Shown here piece by piece: positions 28,301 to 41,600 of a stretch of DNA of 64,000 nucleotides. Every line of letters begins with the position of its first letter. Positions within the stretch are counted from its first letter, which is position 1. Both the position numbers and the translations under genes were made by a program. The DNA comes from Panagrolaimus kolymaensis. Its lineage: Eukaryota; Nematoda; Chromadorea; Rhabditida; Panagrolaimidae. The notes under the pieces were generated by a model, which was given only the letters and a program-made list of their open reading frames with translations, made no database searches and had not been told where the DNA came from. Location of the stretch: the NCBI GenBank assembly GCA_028622995.1, contig JAJQJQ010000011.1:5084001-5148000 (forward strand), read 5' to 3'.

Positions 28301-29975
28301 CGACAAGCTGAAAGATTCAGAAAAGAAATGGAAATGGTTTCAAAAAATCCATCAATTGATTATGATGATGTTAATAAATCTCAAACAGAAAAAATGGCAG
28401 CTTCCCTTCGTAATGTTGCTGCATCAAGAAATGATGAATCTCGACGACAAAATAATAACGGGTTTGAAGAAGAATACAATCGACATTTTAGTGAAACCAA
28501 CAATGATGTAATTATGCAAGAACCAGAAGAACCCCGAATTCCAGCAGCAGAAAAACGTCGATTGGAGCAAGAATCAGAAAAAGAAAAACTTAAAGAATTT
28601 CAACGTCATGTTTCCGCATTAATTCTCATTCGACAAGAAGCTATGGATAATAAAGGAGTGGATCGGAATGGAGTTGAAAGAATTTGTCGCGAAGCTGGAG
28701 TTTCACCAGAAAAATTATTTTCTGATGAAATTCTTGAAGATGCTGCGAAAAGAATTGGATCGGATTCAATTTATACTTTGATGGCCATCGCCCATCATTA
28801 TCATAATCCTGCAGAACCTCCACCAAAAATTTTGCAAGAACCTACTAGCGTAAAACAACCTCATGCAGCAACATTATTAGCCCAAATTGGATTGTAAGTT
28901 TTTTGCTTACTTTTATTTTTTTGCACGATTAAATTTTAAATTTTTTTAGAGAAAAATCAAGCATTGCAGAATTATTGCGTAAAGTTGCAATGAGTAAGTA
29001 TAAAAAAGACGAGAAAGAGGAATCCCCAGATCAAAGTGATGGAAACGGTGGAGATAGGAAAAAGCTTCAACAAAGAGGCAAACGAGGTGGTGTAAAACAA
29101 AAGTTGAAAGAAATGCAAGCTAAAGTTCGAGCCCTTCAAGCTGCTCAAGGTTTGGATTATGGTAGTGGCGGCAGTTATTATGCAGATCCTGGATATGCAG
29201 GACCTCGAGGAGCAATGGGAAGAGGAGGAGATCCATCATATTATGAAGACTATCCACCCACAACTGCGGCAAGTCGAGTGCAACCTTATTATGAAGATGA
29301 ATATTATTATAATGTTGAACAGCAACCTCCACGTGCTTATAACCACATCGATTATGATTATCCTCGACCTACATCATCAGCGAGTAGCATCGCCCAGTCT
29401 CGAACTCCTGCTTATCCTGCCGGTTATCCAGCACCAAAATTGCCTCCTCCTTTATCTCATCAACCACCACCTCATCATAAACAACCATCATCATATCCCA
29501 ATTATGGTAGCAGTAATAATGATACAGATATCGAATGGAGTGGACCAATACCACAACCAAAACAACATCAACCACCAACAAAAAAAGCTCCTGTTGCTGC
29601 AACTGGAGGTAATACGATACCTCTTGGCCCACCACGAGTTGGAGCAACAGGTTAATCGCTTGGTTTTTTAGTTTCAAAGTTTGATTAATATTCGCATTTT
29701 TAGTTGGATATGGAAATGTATCTCCTGTTACAAGAATTCCAACTGCAGCAAATTCAAGAATGCCACCAGCGCCTCAACCAAGTGCAGGATATGATGCAGG
29801 CGGTTTTGGCGCTTATTCAAGTTACAACCAACCACCACAATCATCAAATCCAGCAATTCGTTATCAACAACAACGTCCACCAGCAGAATCAGGATCAGCT
29901 CAGAAAAAATATGATTTTACATCCGATGGAGATTGGGATGCAGCAGCTAATGCGCTCAACAATCTTTTTCAATAA
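22331..29975 (+). CDS. Giant U1-type zinc-finger, RS/Pro-rich protein (2068 aa)
   Basis: Seventeen phase-consistent exons: 22331-22442, 22498-22637, 22693-23062, 23116-23244, 23569-23666, 24033-24366, 24426-24673, 24725-24983, 25036-25331, 25388-25591, 25645-26384, 26435-27438, 27492-27718, 27764-28050, 28108-28893, 28950-29650, 29704-29975. Eight fingers of the matrin/U1 C2H2 type (CxxC, then two His spaced about five) are visible, for example CRVCNVADC..HSREH, CNLCFCIVRC..HFSSEAH, CKVCNVVFK..HVFEDSH, CSLCCDYFE..HVRSLKH and CTMCQYWTS..HLKDETH. Seven lie in the N-terminal half; the eighth sits after RS-rich and PPPGM-repeat regions. The C-terminus is Tyr/Pro/Gln-rich and low-complexity. Such a make-up points to RNA processing or nuclear speckles, which is inference; I could not name the worm orthologue. 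The ATG lies 8 bases behind a TTTTTATATAG acceptor. The stop overlaps an AATAAA. Confidence 0.85.
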
Positions 29976-30158
29976 AAGTTTAATTTTTTAATGTTATTTT
30001 TATCATTTCCATTTATTCATTTATATGTGTTTTTAATTTCGTATACGGTTTATTTACGTTGCTTTATATTATTCCATACACATTTATTCACGCTTGTATT
30101 TATTATAATTAAAAACCATTAAACCAATATTTCCTTGTTACTTTCTATGATTTGTATC

Positions 30159-30872
30159 TTATTCAATGGCATTGATTGGAGGATGACCAGAATGACCATA
30201 ACTATTGCTTAAAAGTTCAATGGTTTTCTTCTTCTTAGAGAGTTGGATTAAATGCGGTATAAATTAACCCAACACTTACATGACCCGATAACCATAAAAT
30301 TTTACGTACGATAACAACATATAATAAAATTGGAAGAAATTGTGTAAAATTTTATGACTTTTTTTGAGAATTGAGTTTTTGATTTGAAGCTAACTTAAAC
30401 AGCTCCTGTGAAATGACAAGCGGTGCAACTAAGAACATTGGAGTCAGTGGTATAAAAATGGCGAGGATTCATACAATTTATCATTCCTTTAAATGCTAAA
30501 CACCACAAAAAAAGTCCACCATTTGGAATGCAAAGAATATCAACGCATCTATGAAAAAGCATAATCTAAAATTAATTAATTTTGTTGAAAGGTATTTGGA
30601 TAAAATTTTTTAACTTCCTAACTTATTGCATGAAAATCTTCTGATCAAACATAGAAACATAACACTTTTAAATTGAAAATATTTCATAAGAAAAAAACTT
30701 AATGCATATCAAAGAAAAATTAAAAAACTCACGAAGTAAATGCAAATTGCAAGAAATGAGCAAACAATAAAACTTAGCTAAGGTTTGCTAAACCATTCCA
30801 ATCTTGATAGGTTTGACTTGAAAAATTATATAATCCATTAATAACATTTGGCTTAACGGAAAACGTTTCCAT
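30159..30872 (-). pseudogene. Decayed multi-pass membrane protein gene
   Basis: Pieces of one protein can be followed on the minus strand. An ATG at 30872 opens METFSVKPNVINGLYNF and runs to about 30777, where a frame change is needed to enter a hydrophobic segment (FIVCSFLAICIYF, to 30733). A GTGAGT..TTTTAG intron leads to 30475-30565 (HRCVDILCIPNGGLFLWC), a GTATGA..TTCTTAG intron to 30280-30428, and a GTAAGT intron to 30159-30233 (KKKTIELLSNSYGH). The third block has an in-frame TAA at 30352-30354 just before another helix (FTQFLPILLYVVIVRKI). About three to four helices in roughly 165 residues, family unknown. One frameshift and one stop suggest a pseudogene; sequence error or an unseen extra intron are alternatives. 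Confidence 0.42.
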
Positions 30873-31304
30873 AGCTTCAAACAAAAAAAAAAGGTTTACA
30901 ACAGCGATTTGCAAAAATTATAATAAATTTTAAAATGCACTTTCTTTAAAAAAAATTGATATTCCTTTTATACATTTTTAATGTTTCATTGTTTTATAAA
31001 ATAAAGATATATTTGTTTAGGTTTTTAAATAAATATTATTTTTATAAGTAAAGGCAATTATTTGAGTTTTGACAAAAAAGGTATTCAATTAGAAGATTCA
31101 AGTTTATGAAAAGCAAAATCAAGATCAGCATAATTTTGACAACAATTCGATTCAAAAACAAAAGAGCAAAAAATGAAAAAATTTCATAATTTCTTTTTCT
31201 TCAAATAACGTCGTTTTTTGTATTTCGTAAATAAATAAAAAGATATTCTTTCAAACATTTATGTGATTTATAAAAATTAGAAGAAAAAAATGCAAAAAGA
31301 TAAC
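30873..31304. other. Intergenic stretch, nothing seen
   Basis: About 430 bp of AT-rich DNA between the decayed membrane gene and the tRNA gene. No coding exon, RNA gene or clear repeat could be supported. Confidence 0.5.
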
Positions 31305-31376
31305 TTCCCTAACGGGGAATCGAACCCCGGCCGCCTGGGTGAAAACCAGAAATCCTAACCACTAGACCATTAGGGA
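31305..31376 (-). tRNA. tRNA-Glu (anticodon TTC)
   Basis: A 72-base cloverleaf reads on the minus strand. The acceptor stem TCCCTAA pairs fully with TTAGGGA. The D arm contains TGGTCTAGTGGTTAGGA, the classic eukaryotic tRNA-Glu A box. The anticodon arm is TCTGG-TTTTCAC-CCAGG, placing TTC in the anticodon. The T arm CGGGG-TTCGATT-CCCCG pairs perfectly and supplies the B box. No intron. CCA is not encoded. Confidence 0.95.
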
Positions 31377-31678
31377 GGCGAAATAAGTTGTAGAGGAAGA
31401 AGGAAAGTTCCATTGGCCTTACATGTTCTCTATTCTGACTTTTTTTCTAAAACTTTGTCAGTGAAAGAAATAGTCGGAGAAAGCTTGTTGTAACAATCGG
31501 AATTTTATTAATAATATTGTAAAAAGCGATTTTTATTGCTTTATTTAATTCTTAAAAATACAAAACAAATTTTATGGAATTTAAAAGTTTAAAAAGATAA
31601 TAACAAATATCATTTATTTTTACCCGGAAAAAAGACTGATAATAAAAAAAAATAATACTACGTTTCTTTGCAAAAAAA
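31377..31678. other. Short intergenic gap, nothing seen
   Basis: About 300 bp between the tRNA gene and the stop codon of the TXNDC11-like gene, probably holding that gene's 3' UTR. No other feature was recognised. Confidence 0.45.
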
Positions 31679-34600
31679 TTATATACCAAAGTGATTATAT
31701 AAAATCCAACGAACAAAAAGTGATTGTTTTATAATTTGATTTGTTTCATCTGAAGGTAAGTTTTTAATATTATCATTTTTAGCCAAAAGATTTAGAACAT
31801 TGGTTAAATGAACGGCGGCTGCTCGCTGAAGGACTCTTCGATGAAGAGCTGATTTAACATAGGCAGCTTGAATGGATGCATCGTGAGCATGTCCATGACG
31901 AATGAGATGAGATCGAGTGATTCGAAGTTTTCGAATGCTTGAATCCAAAAGTGATAAAAATAGATGAAGTTCAAGGCGGTTGCGTTGAATGCATTCCACT
32001 GAGCATGAAGCCAAAGCAATTCGCCATCGAAGTTCAGGTTGTGAACGGGAAAGAAAGAAAGCAAGCAAATTTGGAACCGAAACGGGTAAATTATGAGGAT
32101 ATCGAGCTCCACCGATGGATGAATGCAATGGTGGAAAAAAGACTATTGCTGGAAGTCGATCAAATGTATATTGATATGGTAAATCATTGGCTGCTGCATC
32201 AATTCTGAAATTTTTTATAGAAAAGAGAAATATTTTTTAGACAAAACTAACATATAAAATTTAATTAAATCATTGAAATCATTGAAATACGATGCCACAG
32301 TATGAAGCATGTATGCAATGGAAGCACTTGGGCCATGCGTTAACCCACCAGTGAAAAATACAACGGAATCATGCTTTCCCTAAAACTTTAAGAATTTATT
32401 TTTTGATCAAAACAAAAGACAAACGAACCTTTGCTGCTAAAAATTGTTCAAAATCAATGGCATTTAATTTTTGGAAGCTTTGAATATTTGTTTCTTCTTT
32501 TTTCGAAGTTATTTTTTCACTCATTTTTATTGATTTTAATTTTCTTTTATGAAACTCAATCAAAAACTTTGAAATATCTGCGGCTTTAATTTCATCATCT
32601 AACAAATGCATGCTCTCACGCTCCATTGAAACTAGGACTAATTTATCATTCATTATTATTTCTGTTTCATTCACAAAGTTTAATTTTTTTAATAAATGAT
32701 CAGAATGTTTTCTACCAACAGCAAAGAATTTTACTGTTTCATTTGTTCCACATCCAAGGCCTTGAATGGATGCGAAATCACTCACAGTACTTTGAAGTCG
32801 ATGAGGTGAAAGGACCTCATTACGTTTCATCATTCGATACCATTCGCAATTTAATTGATCTTCCCAATTTACACGGAATAAGGCATCAGTTTTGGTTTCG
32901 AATCTTGGAGATTTGCAACATCGTTTTTGAGCGGCTTCAAGTGGAAATACTTTTAACACTGCTGAACAATATTCTTCATGTTCATCAATTTTAAAGGAAG
33001 AATTATTTTTGTTTCCACAAATTCCAGATTTAATTAAAAATTGACAACAGGGTAGCACTTGTTCGGGATTAAGTTGAAGCTTGCGACAAACATTTTGAGC
33101 TTCTTCAATTTTATCTGAATCAAGTTTATGATGGGACACAGTCATGATGGTTGTATAATTGCATGAATTATACGCTTTAGCCGCGTCTCGAATAATTTTG
33201 AACGATTTACTTTGAGCAACGTTACCATAATCAGTGGTAAAAAGTATCACGGCATTGGATTCTGAGATGGCTGAATGAAGGATTTCAGATTTCCCTCCAC
33301 TTTCCATCATTTCAAGATATAACCATTCTACAAGAGGATGATCAGTTTGGGATATTTTTTCTTTAACCCATTCAAGAATATCATCAGATTTTGTGTGTTT
33401 TGATATCAAAAATGTTGTAGAAATATTCCACCGAGATTGTAAACTTTCAATTCTGTTACGAGTCAACACTCGAATTCTACTAAATTTGTCGAGGGTTAAT
33501 TCAACTGCTAAGGATGGATTTTGAATAATTATGAAACGTGTGGATTCAAATAAATTTGCTAAAAATTATATTTTGAGTTAGACAAAAATGTTAGAAAAAA
33601 AGGTTTACGATGAGAGATGGATTTCAAAGCTGTTGCTATAAACGTTGAGTATTCAGGTGGAGTGTTCGCATTCTTAAAAATTAAATTCATGATTATCATA
33701 TACAAAAAATCCGAAAAGCAAACTTCAAAAGGAAAATATCCGACAACAATGTGTTCAAACTCATCCGTTGATTTATGCAATTCTGCTATGGAACTTATTT
33801 TATCCGCGGGATCGAGTAAATGTTTCACAAATCTAAAAATTTTGAATTGTAAAACTTATAACTTTAGCTTTAAATTTACCTAAATAATCCAATAGCCGTT
33901 GGTACGCCACCATAACTAATTTGAACTTTACCCATATAACCCACGAATACTGGATATGAATACAATTTGTAAAGTTTCTTACAACTTCCAAATTTAGTAA
34001 AACAATTTACGGCTGTAAATCTAATCTAAAATTTACGCTTTACTTATTGTTTCAAAATTTGTATTTAAAATTCTACAGTAGGCATGAAAGAAAAACTTGC
34101 GGCAACGTCCATGAAAGGTTTCTTCGCTTCTTGAGCATGTAAGCTCCAAGGAGCATAAAACATTAAAATTGCTATTTCTGATTTTTGTAATAATTCTTCT
34201 GGTTTCACATTATTTCCATAATAATAATCATCTATAATACCACGAGAATAATTTGGAAAGAATGGTAATGGAACCGGTGCGGGCCGAGTTAAAAGTCGTG
34301 CATCCGACGACCTAAAACTTGTATCCATTTTTGGTTTTCTCTGTGGCGAAGAAGTAGCAGACCCTATCCATCGTATTGAAACCACAAATAACCAAATTAA
34401 TGCTATTATCCACATGTAACGATTTAAAAAATGATCACTTTCACGTAAATAATATCGAAATTTTCCAATCAAATTTTTATTATCGAAATCGTCTTCAAAA
34501 ATATTCAAATATGGATTGACTGAAATACAGGGATTTTATCGTAAGAAGTTAAGTTTTTTTTGACATGTTAAATTTTTTGGAAATGTGAACTCATTATTCG

Positions 34601-35250
34601 ATGTTTTTAAAAAGCTAGAAGGTTAAAACAGTCTTTTGATCAAAAAGTGTGGTATGGTTAAGATCGTTTAAAGAGATTTTTTTGTTTATAGAGCATATTT
34701 CGGTGTTTTCTCTTTCAATCCGTCTTTTCGTGAACAAAAAAAAACTATATTAGACGAAAAAAATAAATGAAAAAAAGTTACTTCATCTCAGCTCGAAAAC
34801 CCAAAAAGTAAGTTTTAGTATACGTATAATTTTTTTTGTTAATATTAAGGTATCCAATTTACTTAAAAAGCTCAATTTTCACTTTTAAAAACAAAAAAGT
34901 ACAATATTAGAAGAAACCAAAAATTGAATTGCATTCCTGTGTCTAGCACACGTTTGCTTTTCTATTTCCTCTCTTTTTTTATTTTTCACATAGCAGTGTC
35001 ATATATATTTTTTTAACAAAAAATTTATTTTCCAACCTTTCGTTTTTTCCTTTTCCAAATTTTCATTCGAATTTCCCTTGCCTGCTTCTTTTTCTTCTTC
35101 AATACACTTTTCAACAAATAAATTAGTTGCAGCAGCTTCGTTTATAGCTTTGTCAAATTCAATCTCAATAAAATTTTCAATATATCGCTCAATTTTTTCA
35201 CCGGGAATAAGCGTTTCTGTAATTTCTTTAGATGTTTGGGATTCAGGCAT
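31679..35250 (-). CDS. TXNDC11-like ER thioredoxin-domain protein
   Basis: Seven exons (35037-35250 tentative, 34077-34519, 33880-34025, 33609-33832, 32429-33558, 32252-32379, 31679-32204) give 936 aa; human TXNDC11 is about 985. A charged N-terminal tail precedes one membrane anchor (MWIIALIWLFVVSIRWIG), then a thioredoxin-like fold (AILMFYAPWSLHAQEAKKPF, AVNCFTKFGSCKKLY, SYPVFVGYMG). A C-terminal thioredoxin-like region has NDLPYQYTFDRLPAIVFFPP and YPHNLPVSVPNLLAFFL, which matches the distinctive TXNDC11 C-terminus, followed by a helical tail. The usual CxxC after APW is replaced by SLHA, so the first domain should lack redox chemistry. Family members work in ER protein folding and turnover. 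Exon 1 uses a weak GTTGGA donor, so the N-terminus is the least certain part. Confidence 0.85.
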
Positions 35251-35616
35251 ATCACGAATAAAAATGGGATGGAAAAAAACACGTGGAATGTTCGAATACT
35301 AATTTAATGCAGTCTTATATTGGCCATTCTATTTTTGAGCGTTTTCACTTTGGCCAAAATTTTGATTAACTTTGGCACAAATCAAAATTGATGTGGTGGA
35401 ATAAGAACGAATGTCAAAAATCTAGAAATGTATATCATTTTTATTTTTAATAATGCATTGATAAAAAAATGAATGGTTCCATTACCAATAATAAAAAAAC
35501 ACGTGGAAATTCGAAATGAAAAAATGCAAAAAACAAATTTATTAAAGTTCAAAAGTCAAAATAAATAAATGATAAATAAATACAAAAAATGAGAGATCAG
35601 CAGCAATTAAATATTA

Positions 35617-38600
35617 TTAAAACCATGGAAAGAGATCAGGTGAAAGGTCAGATCTATTTTGAATTTCCTGAGATTTATTAAGGAGGTCATAAACTGGCTT
35701 ATTAAGTGTGCCATCGCATTCAGCAATTTCTGAAGAAAAATGGAAACGATCAATTACAGTAAAAAAATTAAATAAAAAAAGTCTCATTTTTCGTAGCAAA
35801 AGTATAAAAAATCATCTTTTAATGTAATAAAATTTTTTGGTTTAGCAAATTTGATCTCTCAATGACACTTACCTTTAAGTTTAGCTTTAAAAATAATCAT
35901 GTGTTTATCAAATTCAGCAATTTCTGTGGCAGTGATGGACTTGCCTTGAGTCTTTAAATGTTTAACCCAAAAATCCCAATAATATGGGCGGAAATAATCT
36001 TCAAAACGTTTCCGAAGCAAAGCTCTTGCTAATGCAACCAAAGATGGCATAAAATGCCCATTAATTGAAAGATCAAAGAATTCAACCAAAGCTGGTGTAA
36101 GTCGAAATGGAACATTTTTAGAGTCAGAGGCAGTTGTAAAAGATTGATGAACATTAAGCAGCTTTCCATAATTCATATCAAAGAAAAGATTTTCAAATTT
36201 CATATGTTCCAAATTAAATACATATTGCATGAGAGAATGGAGAGCAAATTGAATGGCGAGTGATTTTCGAAGATACCAAACTGATCCAAGATCATCTTCA
36301 TAATGGCTTATAAACCAATTAAAAAGACATTTTTCTGGTATACTTTTTTCCATTTGATTCATAACTCGAATTTTACGAGAATGATCATCATCCATTTCCA
36401 TTGCATTTGAATAATTATTGTAATATTTTGCAATGGCTTTAAATGGATGTTCATGGCTTGCTTCAGCCATGATAAATGACACGGGACGAACCGAAAGTGG
36501 AACATCATGATGTCGATTGAGATTGCAATTAGTAACTTCAATTAACCGAAATTTATCAAGTTGGAAAATATTTGCTACTCGGAAAAGTGCTCCTCGTCGA
36601 TTGGTATCAGGGAATTTTTCTGCTGGAATATTCAAGGATGATAAAGAATTTGTTGCTGATTTAAAATAATCTTCTCTTGAACCATCTTCAATATAATAGG
36701 AAGTTAATTTTCCATTTGAAATTCGAACATCAATTTGTTTAATAAATCGTCCATTTTTAGCATAAATTTTTATATTTGGAATAAATGAATCAATAGTGGG
36801 AATGCAATGCCCAGTTTGAGAATCCAAAAATGATGATAATGAAATAACTCGACCACGTTTGGATGAAAAATTATATAGTTCTTGACTCAATTTATCAAGT
36901 TTAATTGTGCTAAAAAGTGGAAAACAATATAAAGTCAAAGTTACAGTTAACTTCTCCTACCTAAAAGCTTCTTGAATAACATTTTCCATAACAATAAAAT
37001 AACCAGAAATTTTTTGTAAATTTTCTTCAAAAGTATTTGTTAATTTTGGGAATCGTTCCTTTAATTTTTTCAATATTGCAATTTGTTGTTTTTCATTTTC
37101 CATATTTTGAAGGAATACATTCAAATCTTGTTGCAATTTTAAAATTTGTCCAGAAACATTTATACCTTTGTTACCATTCTTTGTTGAATTCATAAAAACA
37201 TTCCAAATTGAAACCCATTCTCGGTAATAATTTTCAATAAAATAATTATTCATTTCTTCCAAACCTTTAAGAATTGAAGCAAAAGCTAAGGTATCGGCTG
37301 GGACGAATTTATATATTGCATTTATAATAAATGCAAACATAACATTTGAATCAGTGGTTTTCTTTCGATTTTGCCATAATTTAAATAAAAAGCCATTTCG
37401 GTTTAATGCTTCCATTTTGGATAAAGTCGAATGATCTGGATTTTGATTATATTGAACAAAGTCATTTAATTTTGTTGAAAATGCATTTTCACCAAGATCC
37501 GAAACAAGCCTTTGTCGATCATCCAATGCAGAACGTTGTTCACCAAATAGTTTAATAAATTTGAAAAACTTTTCACTTCCAAGTTGTAAATAAATTGCGT
37601 GCAAAACGTGCAAAGGATATGCTTGAGCTGTGAGAATTAATATCGTAGCAAATGCTTCGTTTGCTGTTGCACTTATTTCATTTGCCATCAAATGAAGATA
37701 TGGCAAGAAAGTAACCATTCGACATTTTGGTACTAAAGCATAAAAAACTGGTAATAAATCGGGACAATTTTCTAAATATGAAATTCGTTTAACAACGAAA
37801 ATAAGACGCAAAATTTGTCGATGAGCTTTTGTAAATACTTCTTTTGAAAGATATTTGAGTAAAGCTGTCACCGCAGCCAATCCTTTTTCAGGAGTTTGAA
37901 TTTCCATATATCTTTCAAATGCATATGTTGAATACATTTTATATATTTTTGTTGCTAAATTTACTCCACTTATATCATCGGTGGTTGAAATAAGCTTCAA
38001 TGCTGTTCGATAATTAACTTCAGCTTTTTGGAATTCTTTAAATACAGCACAAACTTGACCCTTGGTTGCTGCTAAAAGAGCCACGCAATCGGGTGTAAAA
38101 GATTGAATATTAATTTTGGAAAACGTGGCAAGTTCATTTTTCAAATTGCCATAAATAAGCGTCGTTGGATGGTGTTTGTATTGTTTGACGGTAGTTTTAA
38201 TCATGGTACACATGGTTGTACAAGCATCAAAAGCATTAAAATTTTCAGCTAATGGAAAAGTATTGAAAGTTTTTTTTGCTTGATCAAAATATGAATAATG
38301 TGAAAATTGTTGAACTTGTTTCCTAAATAATTAATAACATAAATAACTCAAGAAAGGAAATGAAACTTACAAATACAATTCATTAATACTATGCATTGGC
38401 GTGAGATTGAAACTAGGATGCTAAAATATAAATTTAATTAAACAGCGGATTACAAATACCTAAAACTCACCGATGGATCTTTAACTTCAGGATGATTTAA
38501 ATGAAGTTGATTATTAAAAAACATTAAAAATATTGTTCTTGTTTTACATATTTTCATTGCAAATTCTAGTGAATCTGATGGTGATAAATTTCGGTGATAA

Positions 38601-41600
38601 TAATGCACAGTCAATTGTTTGACGCTGGTATCCATTAAAGGAATCAACGATAAATGTGTTTGATAACATTTATTTATTTCTCGGCACATTGATGCTCCAT
38701 CAATGACATCAGTGTAAAGTGATAATTCTGATAAAACTTCCAAATGTTTAGGTGAATAAAAGGATGGTAAACGCCGCCATTTTTCTGCTATAACTTGGCC
38801 CAACTTTTCTATTGATCCACCTTCAATAAAAAGTGTTCCAAATCTTGCTTCATTTTTATAAGCCTAAAAAATTAATGAATATGGAAGAAAAAAAATATTG
38901 AAAGCTACCATAAAAAGTATGTGATTCATCAATGAAAGAAAATTATCAGAAACATCTTCAGAAGTTGCAAAAACTCGAGACATTTTTTCAAATTCATTCC
39001 ATTCATGGTCATCCGTTTGAAGGACATGGAAAATGGCTTCACTTGCAAGTTTAGCATTGCTGGTTTTCTTTGCAATATTATATGCTTTATCCCATTGACC
39101 TAATTGTTTAATGCATCTAAAAAAAATTATTAACTTGAGCTATAAGACGTCATATACAAAAAAGACTTACGAAATGCCTAAATTAGTAACCAAATCAAAA
39201 TCATTTTTAATTCCAACATTTATTGAATCAACTTCTATTTCGCCTTCTTTTACAAGTGAAGCATATTCAATTTGAGCTTTATCAACTGCTTCTAAAGCTT
39301 TAAAATATTTTGATTGATTATAAAGGATATAAGCTTCAGAAGCATGTTTAGAAAATTCATAAATCTTAAACGTTTCTGCGACCATGTCATTTTCATTTAT
39401 TTGACGATATAATTGTCGAAGCTGGAATGATGGCTCTAAAAGGTTAATAGATTTCGAGAGGGACATTTCCAATCCATAAATTGTTGAATGAATATTTTTT
39501 AAGCCACTTAGAGTTCCGCTAAAAAACTAGTTCGTTATTAAAAATCCCAATAAAAATAGCTTGAAACTTACAAAATTTTTGTTCGATCAATATTCATCGG
39601 TGGATTACATTTTTGAATGACTTGCCAAAATATTTTTGAAAGTTTTTCTGTTGAAGCATTAAAAGTTGGAAGTTGAAGAAAGTGTGAAAATAATTCTGTG
39701 ATAAATTCTCGTTCAGAATCAGACATATTTGACCATAAAGTTGTAAAAATTTCAACAAATATTTTTCCTGTTAATTCTGTTTCTTGCCCTATCACAGAAA
39801 TGTAAGCTGTTTTAAAATCAGAAAATTTCTTGATGAATATATCTGAACTTCTTTCAAGTGCTCCATAATAATCTTCACAAACATTCTTGAGACGTTTTGG
39901 AAGAAATTCTACAGAAGTTTTATGGAATACACCTTGAGGACATGGATCAACATCACCAATTTCATCCACATTCATTTTTGATTTACCAAGGTTTCTAATT
40001 GATGACCAAAATGCGCATGGAGGTTTAATAATTGCAGGAATTTCAACAATGGTAGATGGATCAGTCATGGGTTCATCTTCAGCCATAGGAGTTTCACTAC
40101 CAGGTTCCACAACTTTGATACATCGAAGAAGGAGTTCCACGAAAAGTGAAACCACTCCAACAATATTTACAAGTTGCCATGGCATTACCATAAGTAAATA
40201 AGATAAACGTTCAAAAATATTTTTAGGTAAACGAGCTTCAAAGAAATCCACAAATGCAGCGCGGATTTTAGCATCAGGCGCAGTGAAACCAAGATAAAAT
40301 GGAATGGTAATTTCAGCTAATTCTTCATCCGATTTAACTTTCGCCAAAACAAGAATAGTTGAAAACAATGAATTGATTGCGATGGTTGATTTCATAACTG
40401 CTTGAATGTGATAACGAGTAAGAGCCCCAACAATACTAAAATGTGTAGTTCGTGCTAAATGTGGGAGTTTTGTAGCTTCTTCTAAAGTTCGACAAATAAT
40501 ATCAAGAATTTTAGAATTTAATCCATCTGTAGTTTTAACCAATGGTGAAATAACATTTGAAAGATATACCATCATAGTTTCAGATGAAACTAAAGCTGCT
40601 CGTTCCATATATATTTCCATTACAGTAACCAATAATTCAAGTTGATGCTTTTCAATCAAAGAATATTCGCTTGGATTTTGCATCGGTTGGATGTTTCGAT
40701 AATTTTTAGCCATTGCCGCCATAACTCTAATCAAATTTGGACCAGCAAATAAATTCAATGCTGTATCATTCACGATGCAAATGGTCTTCAAAGACGTTAC
40801 CATAAATGTTATTTCATTCCAATCATTTTTTCTAAAAGAATTTTGTAGTTATAAAAATATTAGCAAAAAAGGATTTACATAATAAAATTTTCGCCAATAA
40901 AATTAAAATATTGGTTTAAGGTTACAAATAATTGAGAAAATTTTCTTTCAGTCATCGGTAAATCTTTAGCAGATTCAAACATTTTTGCAATCAACGAAAC
41001 TACACTTTGAATAACTGCAACATTTTGGGTTTTAAAACACGTACTAAGAGGAACTTGAAGGTATAAAGCACATTGATGTACAGCTTCTGAGGATGCATTT
41101 GAAAATATTTGGGTTAGTACTTTGATGGTATTTGTCATGGTTGAAATTACAGTAGCATATTGTGGATGATTTTGGGCTGCTTCACGTGGAGATAAAAGTC
41201 GTTCAAGTTTTGCACAAATTGGACGACAAAGAAGTTTAGGATGGATGGCTCGATTAAAAATGGATAAAAATCTCTTTCGACGTTCATCATCTTGAGGTTG
41301 AGGTAAAATTTTACACATCAAAAGTGAAATAGCATCCGATAATACACGATCCATAGCAAGGAAGTTTACGTTTCTTGTAAAATTTGATAACTGCGTATGA
41401 TAACGACGATTTTGAATTGGGTCTTGTTGATTTAAAGTTCGAGTTAAATTATCCTAAAAAAATTGAATTTTTTATAGTTTGAAAATTAACATAAAAAATT
41501 TACTTTAAATAAATTAAATTTCTTATTTTTCATATCTTCCCATCCCACAATAGTTTCCAAACCATCAAAAATATAGTTGAAAATATTATTATTTCTTGCA

